The notes under the pieces: model-generated
Told to the model about the DNA's origin: nothing
What the model saw: only the letters and a program-made list of their open reading frames with translations
Databases searched by the model: none
Program-made: the position numbers and the translations under genes
Source of the DNA: Neckera pumila
Lineage: Eukaryota; Streptophyta; Bryopsida; Hypnales; Neckeraceae
DNA length: 64,000 nucleotides
Assembly: GCA_963969595.1 (NCBI GenBank)
Contig: OZ018416.1
Location: 13,036,065 to 13,100,064, forward strand
Direction: 5' to 3'
Part shown: piece after piece, positions 11,801-24,260 of the stretch
How the letters are laid out: each line of letters starts with the position of its first letter
How positions within the stretch are numbered: the stretch's first letter is position 1

Positions 11801-12407
11801 GCTTGCAGTGGGGTAGAAATGGTCACTTCCTATTTGCAGGGACATCATTAGGTCGCCTTTGTTGCTGGGACACAAGGTATGTTCGGTATTGTCGTTCACG
11901 GGCTTGTGTACAACCATTGCCCAATTCCACACAGTTCTTTCGTTATCTCTAATTCCATTACGCGACTTAGCAATAGCGTTATTGCTCAGCTATGATGCAG
12001 CTTCTACTGCTGGTTCTAACGGAATAGGGTCCCTGATGTTTTCCAGGACTCAAGAAATTCTATGGCAAGAGTGTCATGACAAGAGTGTGATGAAAAGTCT
12101 ACATCTGCATGACTATTCCCCAGAGACACTTGTGACAGGAAGTATGTCTGGGAGTGTGCGTATCTGGGATACCTCCTCGGGGAGGATTCTTAAATCCTTT
12201 CGACCCATCGCTGGCTCAAGAGCCGACACTCAAGGTCCCGAGTCAAGCTGGAGTGAGACCACAGTTCCGCTCAGAGGTGGTTCCAATAGTTCAAGCGTCA
12301 TGGTGCCTTCTAGACAAGTGCCCATTTTGTGCGTGCGGGTTGGTTCAACCCGGGTGCTCACTTCTCACACCGATGGTAGTCTTGCCTTGTGTCAATTTCA
12401 GTACTGA
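8844..12407 (+). CDS. F-box and WD40-repeat protein, nine exons, 430 aa
   Basis: Probable substrate receptor of an SCF (Skp1-Cullin-F-box) ubiquitin ligase. Exons by splice site and phase: 8844-8989, 9515-9718, 9934-9988, 10228-10329, 10588-10691, 10789-10878, 11387-11532, 11792-11876, 12047-12407. They sum to 1293 nt without a stop until TGA 12405-12407. An F-box lies near residues 18-60 (SWESVPAELLLRIFARLP...VCSAW). WD-type blades follow: DTIVSGSSDQIIRVWS, IVAATGAEAWIWN, VAVGCADGTARIYD, LLASGSRDGSVQVCD, LFAGTSLGRLCCWD, LVTGSMSGSVRIWD and VLTSHTDGSLALCQF, enough for a seven-bladed propeller. The layout resembles the Arabidopsis F-box/WD40 protein At3g52030, as far as I recall. The donor at 11533 (GTCCAC) is weak, but reading frame and domain spacing favour it over GTAGTT at 11592. 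The exon 3 acceptor at 9933 is chosen because the upstream AG at 9908 leads straight to a stop. Confidence 0.85.
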
Positions 12408-14131
12408 AAATAATAATAGCCGCCAATGGGCTTTTCTCATATCACTCTAGAACAATGTTGACCGTCCACCCTTTTCACTGCAGTTTCACTATGGTCGACA
12501 GTAACTGCACGGACCTATATAGTTGACTGAGGATCAAAGCCTTCATTCTTGAACGCAGGATGAGAGGATTTTTAACAAGGGAAGAACATGTCTGACTTGG
12601 AACATTTCGTTTTTTCCTTCAATTTTCAGTGAGACTCTAGGCGTTTGGACTTTTTTTCATGAATGCTCGGTTATGTCTGTAGTTGTGATTTTCAAATACA
12701 ATGGAGAATCGATTGGGGAAACACTTGAGTGTGTGCTAACATACTCTTGCGCAATGGGATGGCATGTAGGGTTTGAACCCAATACCACTGCTAAATGTTG
12801 ACCAATACACTACTGTAGTGCATTTACCAAGATATTCACTTGCAATACTAAGTCTTAGGCCAGTAATGGTAAAATATGTCTTCCATACCTTAAAGCTCTT
12901 CTTTTTCCTGGTCATATTTTATTATATATGCCAATATATGGTAGTGTTATTATGTGCCCCCACCTTGTGCACAGTTTCAGTCATAACTTAGTTGTTGCCA
13001 TCTTCCAGAAACCAGTTAACACAAATCCTTGCATGCTTTACTTAAACTTTGGCAGATCATCAAGAGATTTTATTTTTATTTTTATTTATTTTTTGACACA
13101 AGTAAAGTGAACCTTTACTGCAAGAAGAAAAAAGGAACAAAAGCCCAGCCGCACATCAAGATTTTACACTGTAGTTCTAAAGGTCAAAAAGTTCTGTAAG
13201 ATTTATTTTTTAATCTTTACTGACCTCCAGAGAACTGGACCATATTAACTTAGAGCAGGTTGAGAGTGCATGAGTTCAAGACCCGCTTGGTGTCTTGACA
13301 GAGGACAAGATTGGATTTGAATCTAAAGCATCCAATATCACAGGCGTGCAATAGAAGGCTGGACTCTACAGTTCTCGTCCCAAAATCCTTTGTTGTAACT
13401 CACTTGAGTGGAAATTTGTGAATTCAGTTTTTTAAGGAATTCTTGCAATGACATGCACCTTCGTTACCTTGTATGCCAAGCCTAGTACTTCCAGTGTGGT
13501 TTTTTAACTTAAAAAAATCTTCAAGTACCACTTTGTACTTTGATGTTCACAAGTCCAGGCGCATGGAAAATCATTAGCCGGACAAGGAGTCATGCTCACC
13601 ATTCATGGTCTGTGGTTTTGGGTCTCCATCCCTGACCTAACGTAACTTAATAGCCTTCACACTCCATCTGTGTGAGAAGGTCCTACAGTCATAGGCTCTC
13701 TAAGGGACCACTTTTAATTGTTCCTAAGGTACACAATCCTGCCTTGACTAATATGGGCAAATTGTCGCACAATTGAATACAAGCCTCATTCACATTCATG
13801 GCAATTGAATATAATCTTCCGCCGATGACATCACCTGTGACCACCAGTAATATTCTTTAGCAAGGGAGAGAGGATGCACGCATTGATGCACCCTTCTTCT
13901 TCCCATTGAATCCACAGCATCTGGCTGTTGGTAAGGTACAGTAGGGCGTGCATTAATTGTCCTTGTTTGAAAAGTTGGTCACCTATCTAGGAATGGGTGA
14001 CATGTTACATTCAACATGCCATCTATTGAGAGATTGGGATGCTTTTAGAATGGGAACAATTTGTGCATCTCCTATCATACTAAGAGTAGAATAGAATTGG
14101 AATGGGTCTGAAATCATGGACAATTTATACC
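12408..14131. other. 3' flank of the F-box gene and intergenic DNA
   Basis: No further exon is recognised. On the minus strand, 12757-12845 has a B-box-like word (GGGTTCAAACCC) preceded by tRNA-like text, possibly a decayed tRNA-derived SINE. Plus-strand text near 13272-13292 (GAGTTCAAGACC) is similar but isolated. Neither is strong enough to call as a gene. Confidence 0.35.
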
Positions 14132-15041
14132 TTAACCCTTAAAGGATAAGGCCATCTTTCTACCAAAAAACACTAAAAACTGTCATTTCTATAGCAAGGA
14201 GTCAAAAAACTTGTAGATTATTTTTTTTTTTTTCACATCTAACCATAGGATCTTACACTTCACCAATATGAGAATGTGTGGAAAAAATTTCAGAAATTGC
14301 TCAGATTGCAATATATTTACGTTTAAAGTGAAAAAAAACAAGTTATTGCGGGACAAGATTATTTGACATTGAACCTTCTTAACTTTAATTTTTTGTACTA
14401 CAAAGTTTTGAGCTTAAAATCTTTATAGTGGAGAATTGAGCTGAGAGTCTAGGGGAGAAAAAATTTCAAAAAAACTTAGTTTCTTTTTCTTAAAGAAATT
14501 GTTAAGTAGAAATAAGTACAAGAGAGAAGGAAATTTGAAATTATTAATTTCTCTAAGATGGAATTAAAATATAATAATTACAATGGTGAGATTGTCCTAG
14601 CAAGTAAACTAAACCATGTGGAACTTCTTTTTTTGAAAAATTGTACAAATTGCATTTTGAATCCTATAAATTATTTTTGCAAGAAGATGCTCAAACTGCT
14701 CGAAAAACAAGATTGTCAATAACTTTCTCATAACAAATCCAAATGGAATGAATAAAAGCTTTCCATGTAGATAAAAATATAATTTATAAGGGAAAAAAAA
14801 TTGAAATTGAAATTTTGAAATTTTTTTTTGCTGCCCCCTCTTCCTTGTTAGAGTTTATTTGTGTTTAGCTTTTGTTCTCAGGCACCAATTGAAAAAAAAT
14901 TATATTCTCACAAAGCTAGTCAATTTTTCTATCTTCAAAACTAGTTTCAAAAAATCTGGATAAAGATTTGAGACCATAGGTACCTGCCAAAAATCTCATT
15001 TGTCCTTCGAAGGGACAATGGTCCTTTACATTAGGGGTTAA
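14132..15041. mobile_element. TTAA-flanked piggyBac-type MITE, family B copy 1
   Basis: 910 bp; TTAA 14132-14135 then CCCTTAAAGGATAAGGCC; right end GTCCTTTACATTAGGGG-TTAA (15038-15041), with a small insertion in the right repeat. It is collinear with 20645-21570: both carry CATCTAACC(A/G)TAGGATCTTACA, GAGAATTGAG(C/T)TGAGAGTCTAGGGG and a GCTGCCC block near the right end. Non-coding. Confidence 0.75.
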
Positions 15042-16381
15042 GGTTAGGTTATTTGTTTTGTTTAATACAATGAGATTTCTTGGATTATATGTCTTCCGGT
15101 TGCATTTTTAGTACCATTGGAAAGCTCTCTGCAAAGGAGGGGTGCATAGCTTTGTTTAATGACGTTCTGACTCACGGCGAAAAAAACAGTAAAGTTTGAA
15201 GTTTTACGAATTAAAAAACTAGAGAATTATTTTTTAATTTTTATATACTATTCTACTAGCGGTTGGCGCTTGCTATGCTATGCATTCATCATTAGAATTT
15301 TATTATAACTTTTATACATTAGATGAAATGCAAAACAAATTTTTTATTATACTATTTATACTATGACAAAGGCACACAAGTTACACTAATGATTACTAAA
15401 TTATTAGAGGCTTGTCTTTATTTTTTATTATATATATATATATATATATGGCTTTCTAAGACAAAAGTCATGCATTTTATTGAACTACACAATCATATGG
15501 AAAATTATATTTTAACATTATTAAAAATAACTCAAGTATTATCAAGTTTAAAAGAAGTTCCAACTTCATGATCTTAAAGTCCATGGGCTTTATTAGTTTG
15601 AAATGACATATGAGAAAGAGTTAACGAAATGAATGATCTTTCAATCAACTCAAAGAATAATTAAAAATTAAGAAAATTATTTAGTTGTTTGATCTTCCCA
15701 ACATCAATAATATATTTCACTTCAAAATTTTATGGCATTTAGGTCAAGTTTGTACATAAATTAGTGTATTATGAAGTTGCAATAGAAAAAACAACACCCA
15801 TTCACTTAAAAGATTGAAAAGTATTTAATTTTGGCCAAAAACATTTAGATCCTTCATGGGCTAAATATTAACTTGTAATGAACATAAAATGGATAAGAAC
15901 CAAAATATTCTCAACATCCTCACCCAATGACCTTCCAAATTTGGATAAGAACCAAAATATTTTTTCAACATCCTCATTCAATGACTCTCCAAAGTTGGAT
16001 AAGAACCAAAATATTCTCAACATCCTCACCCAATGACTCTTCAATCATCTAACATATGTACAATATGAATTTTCCAAAATTTTAGTTTTGTGAATATTCT
16101 TTAATTCAAGGATTGCAAATATACTCCATCTAAAAAGTTGATGTTTATAGGGTTGGATTATCCAATTGGAACATAAAAGGTGATATCAAGTTTTAAAATC
16201 AACATGAATACCACTCAAAGATATATCACAATTGGATTAGCAAATAGTCCCTAAGAGGTGTAGTTCTCTAAATCCAAAAAGCCTCTTTGAAAACAACTCC
16301 AAGGAAATGTTTAAAATATAATCTTTAAAAAAAATCTAATTAAAATTTGTATTTCTACCTTGTACAATTGCAAAAATACCA
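15042..16381. other. AT-rich intergenic DNA with a small tandem repeat
   Basis: No gene recognised. It includes a (TA)n run near 15430-15449 and the minisatellite at 15891-16046 described separately. Confidence 0.35.
15891..16046. repeat. Three-unit tandem repeat, 52-54 bp period
   Basis: Units begin GGATAAGAACCAAAATATT at 15891, 15943 and 15997 and continue TCAACATCCTCA(C/T)(C/T)CAATGAC. They differ from one another at a few positions only, so the duplication is fairly recent compared with its surroundings. Non-coding. Confidence 0.8.
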
Positions 16382-17313
16382 TTAATCCCTAAAGGACCAA
16401 GCTGCGTTTTCTGGATGTATAGAAATTTTGGGCAGGTGCTTGTGATTAGAGATTTCTATATTTTTGGTCCAAATTTTGATAGAAGGTGGGGACAAGGAAT
16501 ATCTTTCATATGCAAAACATTTCATGACATTTCAAAGTAGGAGTCAAAAGTTATAGCCTAGTATGTTACTTTTTTCCGTAATTAGGCAGTTTGGGCAAGT
16601 AAGAAAAATCAATTTTTTCAGAAAAAAAATTTGTAATTGGTTTTTTAGAGTTTTGTACATATGGAAAGCTTTAAATCATTCCATTTTTATCAATAAGTCC
16701 AAAATTATGAGAATTTTTTGTTTGCGAGCAATTTTGGATTCTCTACTCTAAAAATAAATTTTGATATCCTTTATCTTACCCAATTTTCAATATTTTTGAA
16801 AAAAGATAAAATAATAGGATGTAGACTGTTAATTACAACATTTCAACCACTAGGATTGGTATTTTTCAATTCCATATTTCAATTTTTAATAATTTAGTAT
16901 TTTAAATCATTTTCTACTACTACCTACTTACCATTTTTTTCCTATATGTTGTGTAATTCCAAATCATTTGAATTTTTTCGAGTATGTGGCCAACTTGTCT
17001 AGGAAAAATAATCCAAAGAAACACCACCATTTTGGTCATTTTTTCATAGAAAAGTGAGCTTGTGAAGTGCAGCTGCCCTGCTTTTTGCAGGGCAAAATAA
17101 ATGATTGTAGTAAATTTGAATCTTAACATCTTGCAATCTACCCAGTGGAAATACCTGAAATTTGTACCACATGTTTTTGATACTACATACTACAAGGTCC
17201 TATGGTTGTATTTGCCAAAAAAGTTTTTTATCAAAAATTTGGTACTTGTACTAAAAATGGCAGTTTCTGAGCATTTTTGGTGAAAACATGAGTTGTGGAA
17301 CTTTAGGGGTTAA
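16382..17313. mobile_element. TTAA-flanked piggyBac-type MITE, family A copy 2
   Basis: 932 bp; TTAA 16382-16385, left end TCCCTAAAGGACCAAGC, right end GGAACTTTAGGGG-TTAA (17310-17313). It is collinear with 3447-4370. The first base of the left repeat is T rather than C, a likely mutation. Non-coding. Confidence 0.78.
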
Positions 17314-18496
17314 TCAACCTATGATTAATTTTATTTTTAAATTGAATTTTTATAATCAATTTTTATTGATAAATATTAGTTAGGGCCATGGTGAATCCAA
17401 CTATATGGATATGATCTATAGTAGCTTCAACAAAATGGACATATTCTATTGATATAATTTGCAACTTTGGCTTGAAAGTCGCTACGTGAAAAGTTGGTCT
17501 TAAGACACCAAGTGAAAGCATAAGAGTTGGATGTTCCAAGACCATATCAGTAGAAGTGAGGCATTGCTAAATTGTTATTTTCAATTGCATTTTATAACAC
17601 GTCTTTACATTTCTTGAAACTTAGACTAATCCAAGATCCTTTACAAATTAATCTCTAAATGTCCAAGGCACTATATTTGGTTTAGGCTAAAGTTTGAAGT
17701 TAAATATAACCTTACAAAAAATTATACTTTAATAACTTCTTGGTTGAATATCCTTTAAAGTTTATTTTTATTATCAAAAATCCAACTTGGAAAAAAAAAG
17801 TTTATAATTTTTCCATTGAAGTTTTTGTGCAAGGATGTCTACTGCGAATCTTGATTTTTTAGAGTTACAAAGAGGCTCTTGGAGATGAGCCTCAAACCCA
17901 CATGATCTTGGAGAAAAAATCACATTGAAAATTCATTTAGAAAATTATAGAATAATAAAAAAATAATTTATTAAATTAGCTCGTCCAACAATAAATTTTG
18001 ATTCGTCTAGCAAAAATAAAGCTAATTTCATTTAATTGGAAAAAGTTAATAGCTTTGGCACTTTGTAGATGACACAATTTGAATTCTAAATCTCTAACAT
18101 TTGAATTCCTAAATCTCTAACAATCATATTTTTTCAAGCTTGTATAGATGAATGTCTCAATATTTAGGGCCCATAATTGCGCCGAGTCTTTGAAATTGAC
18201 AATAAGAGTGGTGATATTGTAATCCCTACATTACTTGTTTTATGAGGTTTGTTGTTTAATAAAGCTTGAATAGGACTCAATGCCGAAGGAAAAGAGATTC
18301 CCTAGCTAGGTGAAAAGAATATAATATGAGAAAAGACAAAGTTTTGGAGCAACATGGAGGGAGGGTGATAAAGTGAAAAAAACATAATATGAGAAAAGAC
18401 AAAGCTATGGAGCAACTTGGAGGGAGGGTGATAAAGTAGGCAACTCCAAATGCACCATTGATCTCCAAACCGCTTTTATCACACGGTGTACATCTA
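17314..18496. other. AT-rich intergenic DNA with a tandem duplication
   Basis: No gene recognised. At 18321-18440 a 62-bp unit is present twice (ATAATATGAGAAAAGACAAAG...GGAGGGAGGGTGATAAAGT), starting at 18321 and 18383. Confidence 0.4.
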
Positions 18497-19775
18497 TTAA
18501 ACCCTAAAGCAAAAAATATCATTTTTTTGGCAACTTAGAGATTTTTTGACAGCTCACTACAAAACGGAATTTTAGTTTTTTTTCTTTGAAAATTTCACAC
18601 ACATATTATCAAGGAGTAGCTTAAGGCTAAACAATTTTCATAATTTTTGTCATTGTTAAAAAGTTATTGCATGATATGTAATTTTCATTACTCGGCGGGT
18701 AGCCTAGGTAGCTTAGAAAACTTCTTTAACCCCTAAAGTCCCAAGGCATTTTTTTGTCAAAAACAACTCAAAACTGCCAATTTTGTTGCATTCATCTAAG
18801 AAAAGAGAAAATAATTTTTTTTAGAATCCAACCATAGGATCTTGTACTTAACTTATCTCAAATCATGTTGTAAAATTTTCATATAGTTTGACTATACAGA
18901 ATAGAAGATATTAGCATTCAAAGTTGGAAAAAGATGATTTTTGGAACACTGACTTGCACTTTCAGATGACTTTGACCGCCATTTGTAAAAAATATTGCAC
19001 TACAAACTTTGAATTTAGTTTTTTTTATGTTGAATAATTGAATTGAAAATCTATTAAAAAAAATTCCAAACAAACATACTTGATTTTCATTCTTTAAAAA
19101 ATTGTTAAGTAGAAGTAGGTCCAAGATTGAAAGAAAAACTAAATCATCAATAGCTCTAAGATGGGATTAAGAAACTATAATCCCAATGGTAAGATTGTTT
19201 CTGCAAGGAAATTTAGCCTTGTCAAACAATTTTTTTTCAAAAATTGTGAAAATTGCATTCAAAAATGAGTCCTACAAGTTATTTTTTCATGAAGATGCTC
19301 TAATTGCCCAAAAAATAAGATTGTCTATAACTTTCACATAACAAATCCAAATAGGATGAATCAAAGCTTCCCATATAGATTAAAATACAATCTATGAGAA
19401 AATAATTTTTAAAATGTTTTTAGATTTTTTTTGTGTGAGAAGATTTCTGACTGCCGTACCGAAAAAAAAGGACCTTTTGTGCCATAAATTTTGCTCCCGG
19501 GCACCAATTGAAATAAAATTACATTCCCATAAAGCTAATGTTTTTTCCTATCTTCATAAAAAGTTTCAAAAAATAATGATGAATATTGAAGCCGTAGTAA
19601 CCTGCCCGAAATCCATTTTGTCCTTCGTGGGGACAATGAGACTTTAGAGGTTTAAAAGCACTTTTTTTGAAATAAAAAATTTGAAATTCATTTTCTAGAT
19701 TTATTTAGAAAGCTTGAATCATTCCATTTTGATGAACAAGATGAAAGAAAGTTATGAGGAGTTTTAGTTTGCAGG
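18497..19775. mobile_element. Family G TTAA-type element, split by a family C insertion
   Basis: Left end TTAA-ACCCTAAAGCAAAAAATATC (TTAA 18497-18500). The body runs to 18725, is interrupted by the family C element (18726-19655), and resumes at 19656 with AAGCACTTTTTTTGAAATAAA. The uninterrupted relative is the reverse-strand copy ending at 28750: there the two flanks are joined at a single TTAA (28516-28519). The right end of the G body is not defined; similarity fades near 19775. Non-coding. Confidence 0.6.
18726..19655. mobile_element. TTAA-flanked piggyBac-type MITE, family C copy 1
   Basis: 930 bp; TTAA 18726-18729 then CCCCTAAAGTCCCAAGGC; right end GACTTTAGAGGT-TTAA (19652-19655), with one base changed and one added against the usual CTTTAGGGG. 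It is collinear with 32535-33468 and, inverted, with 22498-23431: shared words include ACTTGCACTTTCAGATGACT, TTGACCGCCATTTGTA and TGCTCCCGGGCACCAATTGA. Non-coding. Confidence 0.78.
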
Positions 19776-20644
19776 TCAAGTAGAAGCACCAATAGTCAAT
19801 CATTTAAGCAATTTTGGAGCAGATTGTGCGTTGTATGAGGTGGTGGAGATTTTTCCCATGTATTATATGATGATCGGAAATATAGGGATAGCAAATTTTT
19901 TAGAACTTTATTCCTGAAATTGAAATTACTATGAATTTTGGGAGCCAAAAAGTACACTTCACCAATAGCCAATGTCTAGATTTTTCCAATTTTGATCATT
20001 TAAAAACTACTTTCCCCCTCACTACCGGGACACGTGTCATAACCATATTAGTTCCAATCTAGAAATGAATTTAAAAAAAACATTCCAAGTTTGATTTCTA
20101 ACCTAAGGTTGAAAATAGCGCACCCTGCATGTTGGTTTTAGGGTGTGGTTGACAACTGGTGCTTCTACCTTAGGGCAACCCCCTAGCAACTCGGTGAACA
20201 TGGGCGCCAATTAGGGAATTTTTGAGGTTTGGTGTCCCTTGTTCAAGAGCACATTTATTTAAAAGAGTTGTAGCCCCACAGGAGACTCGCCAAATGATCA
20301 AAAGTCCACTCATAGCGACTATTTTAATATTGTGAAGAGAATCTTTGACACATTTGAAGAGAAACTTTTCAAAAGGTGGAGTCAAAAAGACTATTCAATG
20401 GCTTAGCGAGCCACAACCAAGAGACACTACTTGCCCATCATTTTGCACTTGGTATGCATGATGTGGGCCATTCTTTCAAGCCCGGCCACACCCGTTGACT
20501 GAGTCCAGTCCTTGCGCGAGCAGCTCTAGGGTTGCTCTTAGGTATGGAGTCTCTGAAAACCAATCTCATAAAAAAAGTGTTATCATTCATTCAACCTTTT
20601 TCAGATAGTGGGACAAGAAAAAGTGTTGGTTTCAATAAGTGTTT
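19776..20644. other. Intergenic DNA
   Basis: No gene or complete element recognised. An open frame on the minus strand at 20170-20385 has no motif that I know. Confidence 0.3.
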
Positions 20645-21570
20645 TTAACCCCTAAAGGACTGAGGCCCTTTTTCTGCCCAAAAACACTCAAAACTGCCAT
20701 TTCTATAGCAAAAAGTAAAAAAAATTGAAAAATGTTTTTTTTTCCACATCTAACCGTAGGATCTTACACCTAACTAGTATGAGAGTGTGTGGAAAAAATT
20801 TCAGAATTTCTGACCGCACAGATTGCAAGATATCTACGTTTAAAGTGAAAAAAACAAGTTTTTCAGCACATTGCGGGACTAGATTTTTTGAATTTGAACA
20901 TTTTTAACTTAAAGTTTTTGCACTACAGAGTTTTGAGCTTTAAATCTTTATAGTGGAGAATTGAGTTGAGAGTCTAGGGGAAAAAAATGAATCCAAAAAA
21001 ACTTACTTTTCATTCTTTAAAAAATTATTAAATAGAAGTAGGTACGAGATAGAAGAAAAATCTAAATTATTAATATCTTTTATATGGAATTAAAAAACAC
21101 TAATCCCAATGGTGAGATAGTTCTAGTAAGCAATATAAACCATGAAAAAAAAAATGAAAAATTGTAAAAACTGCATTCAGAAATGCATCCTAGAAGTTAT
21201 TTTTTTCAAGAAGATGCTCTAATTGCCCGAGAAACAAGAATGTCCATAACTTTCTCATAACAAATCCAAATGAAATGAATCAAAACTTTCCAAATAGACA
21301 AAAATATAATCTATGAGAAAAAAAATATTAAAAAAAAAAATCAAATTTTTGTCCATTTTTTTTGCTGCCCGCCGTTCCTTGTTTTGAGCTTATTTGGTCA
21401 TAACTTTTTTTCCTAGGCACCGATTGTGAAAAAATTATATTCCCACAAAGCTTATCAGTTTTTCTATCTTCAAAAAAAGTTCCAAAAAATCACGACAAAA
21501 TTTCAGCCCGTAGGTACTTGCCCAAAAATGCATTTGTCCCCCGAACGGACAACGGTCCTTTAGAGGTTAA
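20645..21570. mobile_element. TTAA-flanked piggyBac-type MITE, family B copy 2
   Basis: 926 bp; TTAA 20645-20648 then CCCCTAAAGGACTGAGGCCC; right end CGGTCCTTTAGAGG-TTAA (21567-21570). It is the clearest intact family B copy and the length standard for the family. The interior is AT-rich and non-coding. Confidence 0.82.
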
Positions 21571-21571
21571 G

Positions 21572-21929
21572 GTAGGGGGTTGTAAAAGCGACCCTTTAAG
21601 AGCTGCTTTGCATTTTGGGGGAAGCTAAACTGCTTAAAATAAAATTCAATCAATTTTTGTGGTAAGAAATATGGATTGTCATCTAACCCAAGTCGTTTCC
21701 TATTTTTTGGACCTTCATGGAATTCGTTATGAATATTTTGATGGGTTTTTTTTTTTTTTTTTTTTTTCTTGAAACACATGGACAATTTCCATTGAATTTT
21801 TTGAAGTTGAAAACACAGTGGTTTCTAAAAGCAACCCCATCCCCTCCTGAAATGTACACTTTCTGATACATGTTAGAAGCAAAATGTACCCGATCGCTTT
21901 TAGAGATGGGTCGCTTTTACAGCCCCCTA
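21572..21929. mobile_element. TA-flanked MITE, family I
   Basis: Ends are near-perfect inverted repeats of about 20 bp: left TA-GGGGGTTGTAAAAGCGACCC, right GGGTCGCTTTTACAGCCCCC-TA. A TA duplication suggests the Tc1/mariner side, like Stowaway MITEs. The outer bases resemble those of family H (31677-33543: GGATGCTCTAAAAGCGACC). Inside is a long T run (about 21746-21767). Non-coding. It lies directly against the right end of the family B element. Confidence 0.65.
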
Positions 21930-22497
21930 CTTTTTATTCTATAATACTGTAACCTAGGCTGGTTCACCTTCTTCCCCAGTGTGCTGTAGTGCTACAAGTG
22001 TCCGTCCCTGTTCTCGAAGAAAACAAGATGCTCTGGAGAGAAACGGCAGGCCGAGATCTGGTACTGCTTTGTAAGTTGGAGGCAGTTCGGCTACTCCACT
22101 ATTGTAGTCCACTCCCAGGTGAGTGGTCCATCATGACTTGGGCATCATCATATGGGTCAGCTGTTCCGCTCTCTTCTCTCTCTCTCTCTCTGTGCAGAAT
22201 GCGCTCAGAACTGAACCCCATCTCTCTGTCCTGGAACGAGCTTAACTTAGCGTTTGTGCGTGTCTTGTATGTCTTGGCTTTTTGACCGCCATTTCCTTCC
22301 AGTTCCACAAGTGGGACTTACACCAACACCAACAGCAGCCCTGCCCTGCCCTGCCCGGCCCGGCCCGGCCCTGCCCGGAGTGAGTGAGTGAGTAGCACTG
22401 CTGCAAAGCCCCAGAAAGATTGCCACTAGATTGCCACAACTGGGCTCTGCAGATTTGGTAATACAACATTTCAAACACATCCTGGAGAATACGAAAC
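21930..22497. other. GC-richer intergenic patch with simple repeats
   Basis: It contains a CT run (about 22171-22190) and a pentanucleotide array of CCTGC/CCGGC units (22338-22378). The base composition is gene-like, but no open frame has a recognisable motif and no splice structure convinces me. It may be a promoter remnant or a captured fragment. Confidence 0.35.
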
Positions 22498-23431
22498 TTA
22501 ACCCCTAAAGTCCCATTGTCCTCTTGGGGGATAAAATAGATTTTATGCAGGCTACTACGGCTTCAATATTCATCATTATTTTCTAAAACTTTTTGTGAAG
22601 ATAGAAAAATACATTAGGTTTATGGGAATGTAATTTTTATTTCAATCGGTGTCCAGAAACAAAAGTTATGGCACAAAAGGTCCTTTGTTTTGGTGCGGCG
22701 GGCAGAAATCTTCTCACATAAAAAAATTAAAAAAAAAATTATTTTAAAAATTATTTTCTCATAGATTGTGTTTTTATCTATATGGGAAGCTTTGATTCAT
22801 CCCATTTGGATTTGTAATGTGAAAGTTATGGACAATCTTATTCTTTGGGCAATTAGAGGATCTTCTTGAAAAAATAACTTGTAGGACTCATTTTTGAATG
22901 CAATTTTTACAATTTTTCAAAATAGGTGTTTGACAAGGCTAATTTTGCTTGCTAAAACAATCTCACCATTGGGATTATATTGTTTTCGTCCCATCTAAAA
23001 GCTATTGACGATATAGTTTTGCTTTCAATCTTGGACCTACTTCTACTTAACAATTTTCTAAAGAATGAAAATCAAGTGTGTTTGTTTGGAATTTTTTTTC
23101 CTAGATTCTCAACTCAATTATTCAACATTAAAAAAATTAAATTCAAAGTTTGTAGTGCAATTTTTCTAACAAATGGAGGTCAAATTCATCTGAAATTGCA
23201 AATTAGTGTTCAAAAAATCAAAATTTTCCAACTTTGAATGCTTATATCTTCTTATAAGTACGGTCAAACTTTATGAAACTTTTTACCACATGATCTGAGA
23301 TAAGTGAAGTACAAGATCCTATGGTTAGATTCTAAAAAAACTATTTTTTCTCTTTTCTTAGATGAACGCAGCAGAACTGGCTGTTTTGATTCGATTTTGA
23401 CAGAAAAATGCCTTGGGACTTTAGGGGTTAA
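22498..23431. mobile_element. TTAA-flanked piggyBac-type MITE, family C copy 2 (inverted)
   Basis: 934 bp; TTAA 22498-22501 then CCCCTAAAGTCCCATTGTCC; right end CCTTGGGACTTTAGGGG-TTAA (23428-23431). It is the reverse orientation of 18726-19655 and 32535-33468. It keeps the GACCGCC-like and GTGCGGCGGGCAG-like blocks. Non-coding. Confidence 0.82.
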
Positions 23432-24257
23432 GCTTAGCTAGGGTTTGAAATTAGTCCTTTGTTACTATGGCAGGTGCTAACTTACATTGCTACCAAAATT
23501 TGATATGAAATGAGAGTAGCTCCAATGCAACACTAGAACGCCTCCAATGACGCTTGATGGTCCCCAATGGGGACGCTCTTACTAGTCAAATGCATTTTCC
23601 AGGTCTTGGCAAATGAGAGGTTCTACTTGGCAATCTACTGAGCTTGGAACATCAAACAGAAGCACAGATTCTCTAATGTGCCTCCAAAGTCCAAACATCA
23701 CCTAAAGAGCCTACGCTAGAAAGGTGCAAGAGATTCTATTGAAAATTCAAAAATTATTTTTTGGGGGAGGTTTGCCGGGCCTCTGTCCTTCATTGCATTA
23801 GGGGCAATATAGGTTGCGTTAGGCTGGCAAGAGGCCCGGCTTGCCCCCTCATTTTGCATGTGGCCATGCTTGCCAATTCCTAATGCCCTATGTAGAGACT
23901 GCATTGGACTTGCTTTGCGACTTGGAAGAAAGTGTGGAGTTGGAAAACAAACATAACATCCTATTAGCCTCTGATTAATGTTAATTGTGAATCATATTGT
24001 GGCCACAAAAACATATAGGGTGTAAGGGCAGGTTTCTCTATGCAATGAAGGCCATCGATCAACGGTGGAGTCTATTTTTTCTGGAGTCCCCATTCCATCG
24101 TTGATAGGTGGGCTTCACTGGCCCAAACTCCATATAGAAGCTGTCCCTAAGAGCATACCCAAATCCTTTTTAAAATCACCATATGTGCCAACGCCATAAT
24201 GATAGTGGAGCAACTCCAAAAAATATTCTCCAAAGTAAGCAATATTGGTCTCTCTTT
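23432..24257. other. Intergenic DNA
   Basis: No gene recognised. The frame at 23716-23904 (-) shows no domain. Composition is slightly less AT-rich than in the neighbouring elements. Confidence 0.3.
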
Positions 24258-24260
24258 ATT

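Noticed and set aside
12757..12845. tRNA gene or SINE on the minus strand
   Set aside because: Only the B-box-like word is convincing; stems and A-box are too poor and no poly-A tail or target duplication is seen.
15891..16046. CRISPR array
   Set aside because: Only three units without distinct spacers, in a eukaryotic genome; it is a simple tandem repeat.
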